From Hyphomicrobiales bacterium (GTDB lineage Bacteria > Pseudomonadota > Alphaproteobacteria > Rhizobiales > Rhizobiaceae): a stretch of DNA of 64,000 bases. The notes beneath the pieces are model-generated. The model ran no database searches. It saw only the letters and a program-made list of their open reading frames with translations, and had not been told where the DNA came from. Position 1 is the stretch's first letter. Every line of letters starts with the position of its first letter. Positions 56,646 to 64,000 of the stretch are shown here, in pieces. The stretch lies in the NCBI GenBank assembly GCA_900465665.1, contig UBJO01000016.1, forward strand, positions 1-64,000, written 5' to 3'. A program made the translations under genes and the position numbers.

Positions 56646-58154
56646 TCAGCTCCTAGGCATCCACCAGTTGATGCGGCTGCCGATATGCATGTTGAGCGTC
56701 TTCGTCTCGGTGTAATCCTCCACCGCATGGCGGCCGAGCTCGCGTCCGAGGCCGGACTGCTTGTATCCCCCGAACGGCAGCTCCGATGCGCCGTCCATGA
56801 AAGTGTTCATCCAGACGGTTCCCGCGCGTACTCTACGCCCGATCGTCAGGCATGTATCGAAATCCTTGCTCCAGACGCCGGCCGAGAGGCCGTAATCGAT
56901 GGAATTGGCGATCTCGATCGCCTCCTCGGTGGTCTCGAAGGTGAGGACCGAGAGAACGGGGCCAAACACCTCCTCGCGCGCGACCGTCATCCCCGGCGTA
57001 ACCTGAGAGAGAATGGTCGGCGTCATGAAGTGGCCCATGCCCAGATCAAGCGCACCACCGCCATGGGCGATTTCGGCGCCGGCGCTCTTTGCTGCCGCGA
57101 CGTAGCCGGCGATCTTGTCGAAATGCTGCGGCGTGATGATCGCGCCGACTTGCGTAGTCGGGTCGAGGGGGTCGCCGACCTTCACATGCTTGGCGAGCGC
57201 CGCCACGCGCGCCACGACATCGCTGGCGATGGACTTGTGAAGGATCAGACGGGAGCCTGCATTGCAGCATTCGCCGGCGTTGAAATAGGCGCCGAACACG
57301 GCTGCGTCGATGAAGGCGTCGAGGTCCGCATCCGGGAACACGATCTGCGGGTTCTTGCCGCCGAGCTCCAGCGAAACCTTCTTCAGTGTTTGCGCCGCAT
57401 TGGTCATCGTCAACTTACCAACGCCGGTCGAGCCAGTGAACGAAACCATGTCGACGTCGGGATGCGACGTCATGATCGCGCCGACCTCGGCGCCCGTCCC
57501 GGTCACGATGTTGACGACGCCATCGGGGACACCGGCTTCCTGCAGGATTTCACCAAGCACGACGGTCGAGCCCGATGTCAGTTCCGACGGCTTGACCACG
57601 CAGGTGCAGCCCGCGGCGAGCGCGAAGGGCAGCTTTTGGCCGACGATCAGGAATGGGAAATTCCATGGCGTGATGATTGAGACGACACCGATCGCCTCGC
57701 GCAGCACGACACCCAGCGTTCCGTCGCCGAGCGTGTTGTAGCTTTCGCCATGCAGATCGCGGGCAAGGGCCGCAGCATAGCGCCAGATATCGACCGATCC
57801 TGCGATCTCGCCTTTCACCTGAGAGATCGGCTTGCCGGCCTCGATCGCGTCGAGATAGGCGAGCTCATCGGCCCTGGCGGCGATGAGGTCGGCGGCCTTG
57901 AGCAGGATGGCGGAGCGCTCCGATGCGGTCATGCGCGGCCAAGGCCCGGTGTCGAACGCCTTGTGGGCCGCGGCAATCGCGCGCTCGGCGTCCGCCTTGG
58001 AGCCAGTCTGGAAACGGCTGACGACGACGCCGTGGCTCGGCGCGACACGTTCGATCGGCGCGGCATTGCCGGAGATCCATTTACCGTCGATCAGCATCTT
58101 GAAGTCGCGAACCGTCTGGTTGGCGAGCGCCTTCGGGGTGACCAGAACCGTCAT
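56646..58154 (-). CDS. NAD(P)-dependent aldehyde dehydrogenase
   Basis: This ALDH-superfamily enzyme has 502 residues from ATG 58154, which overlaps the crotonase stop as TAATG; ATG 58160 is an alternative. It shows [20 protein letters not shown] near residue 160, the catalytic Glu in [12 protein letters not shown] near residue 268, the catalytic Cys in [12 protein letters not shown] near residue 301, [10 protein letters not shown] near residue 395 and the C-terminal [15 protein letters not shown]. It resembles betaine-/aminobutyraldehyde-type enzymes. It would oxidise an aldehyde produced in the pathway, perhaps by the GMC oxidoreductases encoded downstream. Confidence 0.92.
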   Translation of the reverse strand: MTVLVTPKALANQTVRDFKMLIDGKWISGNAAPIERVAPSHGVVVSRFQTGSKADAERAIAAAHKAFDTGPWPRMTASERSAILLKAADLIAARADELAYLDAIEAGKPISQVKGEIAGSVDIWRYAAALARDLHGESYNTLGDGTLGVVLREAIGVVSIITPWNFPFLIVGQKLPFALAAGCTCVVKPSELTSGSTVVLGEILQEAGVPDGVVNIVTGTGAEVGAIMTSHPDVDMVSFTGSTGVGKLTMTNAAQTLKKVSLELGGKNPQIVFPDADLDAFIDAAVFGAYFNAGECCNAGSRLILHKSIASDVVARVAALAKHVKVGDPLDPTTQVGAIITPQHFDKIAGYVAAAKSAGAEIAHGGGALDLGMGHFMTPTILSQVTPGMTVAREEVFGPVLSVLTFETTEEAIEIANSIDYGLSAGVWSKDFDTCLTIGRRVRAGTVWMNTFMDGASELPFGGYKQSGLGRELGRHAVEDYTETKTLNMHIGSRINWWMPRS

Positions 58155-58933
58155 TACCATTCTCCCTTGAACTGTGCCGGGCGTTTCTCGCTGAACGCGG
58201 TCACGCCTTCCTTGAGGTCGCCGGTTTTGGCGGCCAGGATCGAGCCAAGTGCTTCCACCGCCGCACCGTTGTCCTCGCCATTGGCCGACGCGATCATCAG
58301 CTTTGTGATCTCGAGTGCCGCCGGTCCACGTGCCGCGACGCGGCGTGCATAGTCTCGTGCTGCAGCGACAGCTGTGCCCGTGGCGACGACCATGTCGACC
58401 ACTCCGAACTGGCTGGCTTCCTCGGCCGTGAAGATCTCGCCGCCCAGCGCCATGCGGCGGACGATCTGCGCGCCGAACCGCTTGACGAGGCGTTGCGTGC
58501 CCGACCAGCCGGGGATCATGCCGAGGCCCGTTTCCGGAAGGCCGATCTTGATCTGCTGTTCGGCGATCCTGATATCGGCAAGGCCGGCAAGCTCCAGCCC
58601 GCCGCCGAGCGCGTGTCCGTTCAGCGCCGCGATCAGGGGAACGCGAAGCGTGGCGAGCCGCTCGAAAACGCGATGGCCGTAGCGCACCCAGGCGTGACCG
58701 AACTCCTGCGGCGCCATGTGCCCCCAGGCCTTGATGTCTCCACCTGCCGAGAAGGCCTTGCCTTCGCCGGTGAGGATGGCAACATGCACATCCGGATTGA
58801 CTTCCACCGCGTCGGCGGCTTCCGACAGGGCCTTCAGCATATCGAGGTCAAGCGCGTTCAGCTTCTCGGGCCGCGATACGGTCATGATGGCGAGAGAGCC
58901 GTCTATGTCGACGCGCACGGTTCCACTAGTCAT
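58154..58933 (-). CDS. Enoyl-CoA hydratase/isomerase-family protein
   Basis: This is a crotonase-fold enzyme of 259 residues from ATG 58933 (MTSGTVRVDIDGSLAIMTVS), overlapping the CoA-transferase stop by 8 bp. The oxyanion-hole blocks GEGKAFSAGGDIKAWG near residue 60 and ALNGHALGGGLELAGLA near residue 103 are conserved. The region GLPETGLGMIPGWSGTQ near residue 131 carries the acidic residue of the family. It is expected to act on a CoA thioester made by the adjacent CoA-transferase. A CoA-dependent step in an otherwise sugar-type operon is notable. Confidence 0.9.
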   Translation of the reverse strand: MTSGTVRVDIDGSLAIMTVSRPEKLNALDLDMLKALSEAADAVEVNPDVHVAILTGEGKAFSAGGDIKAWGHMAPQEFGHAWVRYGHRVFERLATLRVPLIAALNGHALGGGLELAGLADIRIAEQQIKIGLPETGLGMIPGWSGTQRLVKRFGAQIVRRMALGGEIFTAEEASQFGVVDMVVATGTAVAAARDYARRVAARGPAALEITKLMIASANGEDNGAAVEALGSILAAKTGDLKEGVTAFSEKRPAQFKGEW

Positions 58934-60539
58934 GGAAAGTGCCCTCCAGAACACGGGCGCTTTTCACCGGAAGCGACAATCCGATCGGCCCTTCGGCAAA
59001 CAGCCTGGCGTCCATCACCTTGAGGTCCTTGGCGACCAAGAGCGGGAATTCCGACTGATCGAGAATATGGGTCTGCAGGTCGATGCCGGGTGCGATTTCG
59101 GTCAGCACGATCCCGTCGGGGGTGAGCGTCATCACGCAGCGCTCGGTCACGTAGGTGATGTCCTGCCCCTGTTCGATTGCCCGGCGGCCGGAGAAGGTCA
59201 CGTGCTCAACCTCGTTGACCAGCTTCTTCAGCTTGCCTTCCTTCTCGATGACAAGCTTGCCATCGGCGATGCCGAGCTTGGCGCCAGCGTTGAACATGCC
59301 GGAGAAAACGATCTTGCGGGCGCGTGCTGTGATGTCGACGAAGCCGCCGGCTCCGGCCGTCACATGCGGGCGGAACGAGAGCTTGGAAACGTTGACCGAG
59401 CCATCCCGGCCGATCTCCAGGAAGGACAACAGCGACGCGTCGAAACCGCCACCCTGGAAATAGGTGAACTGGTAGGGCGATGGCATGTAGGCATCGGCGT
59501 TGGAGGCGCAGCCAAAGGCGAAGTCAAGCAGCGGTACGCCACCGACCGCACCTTGCTCGATCACCCAGGTGACGGCCCCGTGCTGTCCCTCTTCCATCAG
59601 GATGCGCGGCACGTTCGCCGAGATGCCGAAGCCGAGATTGACGCAGCTATTGGCCTGCAGTTCCTGCGCGACGCGACGCGCGATCACCTTCTGAATGTTG
59701 AATTCGGGCACGCGGAACGTATCGAGCGGGCGGAAGATTTCGCCTGAAATCGCCGGGTCGTAGAGCGTCTGTGTGGTCTGCTTTTGCTCCGGATCGACGA
59801 TGACGTAGTCCACCAGCATGCCCGGTACGCGCACGTCGTGCGGCTTGAGCGAGCCCTGCTTGGTGATGCGCTTGACCTGCGCGATGACGATGCCGCCATT
59901 GTTGCGGGCCGCGAGCGCCTGGTCGAGTCCGCCGAGGTAGGCGCCTTCGTGCTCATAGGTCAGGTTGCCGTGTTCGTCGGCCGTCGTCGCTCTGACGATC
60001 GTGACGTCAGGGGTGATCGCCGGGAAATACAGCCAGTCGTCGCCCTCGAAGGAGACGCGCTTGACCACGGGCGTTTCCTGGGCGGCGGCGTTCATGGCGC
60101 AGCCCTGACGCTTCGGATCCACGAACGTGTCCATCCCCACTTTCGTCAGGACGCCGGGCCGCTTGGCGGCCGCCTCGCGGTGCATGTCGAACATCACGCC
60201 GGAGGGGATGTTGTAGGCCGGAATCGCGTTGCCTGATATCATCTGCCAGATCAGCGGCGGTTCTGCGGTTGACGGGCCGGAAGGGTAGGAGCCGCCGATG
60301 ATCCGCTTCAGCAAGCCCTTTCGAGCAATGTGGTCGATGCCCTTGATCCCGCTCATGTCACCGGCCGCGATGGGGTGCAGCGTGGTGATGTCGCGCGGAT
60401 GGCCGGTGGCCTCGAAACGTTCGCCGATCGCTTTCAACATCAGGTCGGGGCAGCCGAGGCCGCTGGACGAGGAGACCGAAACGACGGCGCCGTCGGGGAT
60501 CAGGTCAGCGGCTTGCGATGGGGTGATGTGCTTGCTCAT
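58926..60539 (-). CDS. Family I CoA-transferase
   Basis: This is a fused alpha-beta CoA-transferase of 537 residues from ATG 60539 (MSKHITPSQAADLIPDGAVV). It has the nucleotide/CoA-binding GGSYPSGPSTAEPPLI near residue 92, the block PGMLVDYVIVDPEQKQTT near residue 240 and the probable catalytic Glu in VTWVIEQGAVGGVPLLD near residue 320. Relatives transfer CoA between acetate, propionate or 3-oxoacids. It precedes a crotonase and an aldehyde dehydrogenase, so it probably activates a carboxylic acid from the imported compound. Confidence 0.91.
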   Translation of the reverse strand: MSKHITPSQAADLIPDGAVVSVSSSSGLGCPDLMLKAIGERFEATGHPRDITTLHPIAAGDMSGIKGIDHIARKGLLKRIIGGSYPSGPSTAEPPLIWQMISGNAIPAYNIPSGVMFDMHREAAAKRPGVLTKVGMDTFVDPKRQGCAMNAAAQETPVVKRVSFEGDDWLYFPAITPDVTIVRATTADEHGNLTYEHEGAYLGGLDQALAARNNGGIVIAQVKRITKQGSLKPHDVRVPGMLVDYVIVDPEQKQTTQTLYDPAISGEIFRPLDTFRVPEFNIQKVIARRVAQELQANSCVNLGFGISANVPRILMEEGQHGAVTWVIEQGAVGGVPLLDFAFGCASNADAYMPSPYQFTYFQGGGFDASLLSFLEIGRDGSVNVSKLSFRPHVTAGAGGFVDITARARKIVFSGMFNAGAKLGIADGKLVIEKEGKLKKLVNEVEHVTFSGRRAIEQGQDITYVTERCVMTLTPDGIVLTEIAPGIDLQTHILDQSEFPLLVAKDLKVMDARLFAEGPIGLSLPVKSARVLEGTFHD

Positions 60540-60544
60540 CGAGT

Positions 60545-62592
<2,048 letters not shown>

Positions 62593-62634
62593 GAATGTCC
62601 TCCCTTGGTCTGTGCCAATTTTCACTGTTAATAA

Positions 62635-62648
62635 TTGGAACGTTCCAA
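62635..62648. promoter_or_regulatory. LacI-type operator 1
   Basis: TTGGAACGTTCCAA is a perfect 14-bp palindrome, 42 bp upstream of the repressor start. It has the CG-centred dyad typical of LacI-family operators and a near-copy 180 bp away. Confidence 0.85.
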
Positions 62649-62814
62649 CTTTGTCAAGCGGAGTTAATTGGGCGATGCCGATGTCTGTAGGCGAATTCAC
62701 CAGAAAGCATCTGTTGCGGTGCAAAACGGCGCAAAACAATCAATTTCTTCGCTGGTTCTCGTGTCGAAAGCGGTAAGTGATGCCTTGCTTTTGATGTCGA
62801 AAACAGGCTTGCAA

Positions 62815-62830
62815 TTTGGAACGATCCAAA
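62815..62830. promoter_or_regulatory. LacI-type operator 2
   Basis: TTTGGAACGATCCAAA is a 16-bp near-palindrome with only the central pair asymmetric, 33 bp upstream of the DUF993 start. It shares TTGGAACG and TCCAA with operator 1. Together they predict control of both divergent transcription units. Confidence 0.82.
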
Positions 62831-62863
62831 TTATTGCATTGTCCACGTCTTGAGGAGGACCCC

Positions 62864-64000
62864 ATGAGCTTGACCTTGAATCTGCCTGACGCCGATGGTG
62901 CCGTTCGCGAATATCGCCTTGTCGGAACCCCGATTGAGCGGCCGTCCAAGCCACCGGTATTCAATCGGATTGCCTATGCGGCGGCCCACGTCGTCTCCGA
63001 TCCGCGCCGGGATTTCGATCCCTGGGGCAAGCCAGCGATCGACTGGGATACGACGATCGCCTTCAGGCGCCATCTCTGGAGCCTGGGTTTCAAGATCGCC
63101 GAAGCCATGGACACTTCGCAGCGCGGGATGGGGCTTGATTGGGCGGGCGCGCAGGAGCTCATTCGCCGGTCGCTGGAAGAGGCGCGCCATGTCGAGGGTG
63201 CCGATCTTGCCTGCGGCGCTGGCACTGACCATCTCGCGGCCGCCGATGCACGCTCGCTGGATGATGTCATCAAGGCCTACGAGACGCAGATCGAATTTGT
63301 GGAAAAGAACGGTGGCCGCGCTATCATGATGGCGAGCCGCGCGCTTGCCCGCGTCGCCAAATCGCCCGACGATTATATCAAGGTCTATAGCCGCATTCTC
63401 TCGCAGGCGAAGGACAAGGTCGTCCTGCATTGGCTGGGCGACATGTTCGATCCCAACCTTGCCGGCTATTGGGGAAGCGCTGATTTCGAGCCGGCGCTTG
63501 CGTGCGCGCTTGATATCATCAAGGAAAACCGGAGCAAGGTCGAAGGCATCAAGATCTCGTTGCTCGACAACGCCAAGGAAGTGCAGCTCCGCGACCGGCT
63601 TCCCGAGGGGGTGATGTGCTTCACCGGCGACGACTTCAATTACGCGGAACTGATCGAGGGTGATGGCAAGCGCTACAGCCATGCGCTTCTCGGCATCTTC
63701 GACGCCGTGGCGCCATCGGCCTCCAAGGCGCTTGCGTCGCTGGCTGCGGGCGATACCACGACGTTCCGCTCGGTGATCGAGCCGACGGTGCCGCTGTCGC
63801 GCAAGATCTTCGAGGCGCCGACGCAATATTACAAGGCGGGCGTGGTCTTCCTGGCGTGGCTGAACGGCCACCAGAGCCATTTCAGCCTGCCTGCCGGCAT
63901 GCAATCGGCACGCGGCATCAATCACTACGCCGATATCTTCCGCCTGGCCGATAAGGCGAATGTGCTCGATCGGCCGGAACTGGCGACTGAGCGCATGAAG
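62864..64000 (+). CDS. DUF993-family protein, truncated by the window end
   Basis: The frame opens at ATG 62864 after a GAGGAG ribosome-binding site and runs open for 379 codons to the window edge. The product starts MSLTLNLPDADGAVREY. It matches DUF993 (dihydrodipicolinate-synthase-like TIM barrel) proteins: FDPWGKPAIDWDTTIAFRRH near residue 47, GMGLDWAGAQELIRRS near residue 85 and VVLHWLGDMFDPNLAGYWG near residue 186. Members of this family often sit with Gfo/Idh dehydrogenases and LacI regulators. It is divergent from the repressor and shares the second operator. The function is not established. Confidence 0.85.
   Translation, partial: MSLTLNLPDADGAVREYRLVGTPIERPSKPPVFNRIAYAAAHVVSDPRRDFDPWGKPAIDWDTTIAFRRHLWSLGFKIAEAMDTSQRGMGLDWAGAQELIRRSLEEARHVEGADLACGAGTDHLAAADARSLDDVIKAYETQIEFVEKNGGRAIMMASRALARVAKSPDDYIKVYSRILSQAKDKVVLHWLGDMFDPNLAGYWGSADFEPALACALDIIKENRSKVEGIKISLLDNAKEVQLRDRLPEGVMCFTGDDFNYAELIEGDGKRYSHALLGIFDAVAPSASKALASLAAGDTTTFRSVIEPTVPLSRKIFEAPTQYYKAGVVFLAWLNGHQSHFSLPAGMQSARGINHYADIFRLADKANVLDRPELATERMK

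Noticed and set aside
62593..62739. N-terminal extension of the LacI-type protein to 62739
   Set aside because: It would translate through the operator at 62635-62648 and precedes the normal helix-turn-helix start by 49 unrelated residues.

Overview
The window reads as a GC-rich alphaproteobacterium of the rhizobial type (Rhizobium/Agrobacterium/Sinorhizobium group). The evidence is the gene families (PrsDE-like type I secretion, Liv/Dpp/sugar ABC operons, a plant-associated LuxR solo, a FecCD-type importer under a B12 riboswitch), tightly overlapping ATGA/GTGA operon junctions and high GC. The density of uptake and catabolic operons and the scarcity of housekeeping genes suggest a chromid or megaplasmid; this is inference. 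No tRNA, rRNA, CRISPR array or intact mobile element was seen.

Layout. (1) 0.35-5.5 kb: remnant of a surface-polysaccharide locus: a WecG/TagA/CpsF transferase, two family-2 glycosyltransferases and an O-antigen polymerase/ligase pseudogene with two amber codons and a frameshift. (2) 5.9-16.2 kb: a minus-strand type I secretion operon in the order 1744-aa DUF4082/cadherin-like/dimethylformamidase-like protein, CobW-type G3E GTPase, 97-aa unknown, ABC exporter with a degenerate peptidase domain, HlyD adaptor. (3) 16.6-20.2 kb: intact treY beside a decayed, internally deleted treZ. (4) 20.3-23.5 kb: an EEP phosphatase, YbhN flippase-like and phospholipase D trio, like E. coli ybhP/ybhN/ybhO. 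(5) 24.7-32.6 kb: a PipR/NesR-type LuxR solo carrying the diagnostic M/W substitutions, flanked by two prolyl-iminopeptidase-like hydrolases and a complete peptide-type ABC importer, with two copies of a 16-bp dyad at the two hydrolase promoters. (6) 32.7-41.1 kb: a Liv-type importer, an aldo/keto reductase-RidA fusion, and a divergent GntR operon with a second aldo/keto reductase and the binding protein. (7) 41.3-48.2 kb: a small cytochrome c, a cobalamin riboswitch, a BtuFCD-like importer, a methyltransferase, then eutBC (AdoCbl-dependent ethanolamine ammonia-lyase) behind a structured leader. (8) 48.2-64.0 kb: a LacI-controlled operon of about 14 kb (regulator, Gfo/Idh dehydrogenase, CoA-transferase, crotonase, aldehyde dehydrogenase, sugar-type ABC importer, two GMC oxidoreductases, an SDR), divergent from a DUF993 gene that runs off the right edge. 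Each of the two promoters carries a TTGGAACGWTCCAA operator.

How it fits together. Regions 5 and 7 suggest a plant-association theme. PipR-family regulators are known to respond to an ethanolamine derivative of plant origin, and the same window carries ethanolamine ammonia-lyase together with riboswitch-controlled uptake of a probable B12 cofactor. That link is inference. The motif residues, the repeated dyads and the riboswitch core are visible directly.
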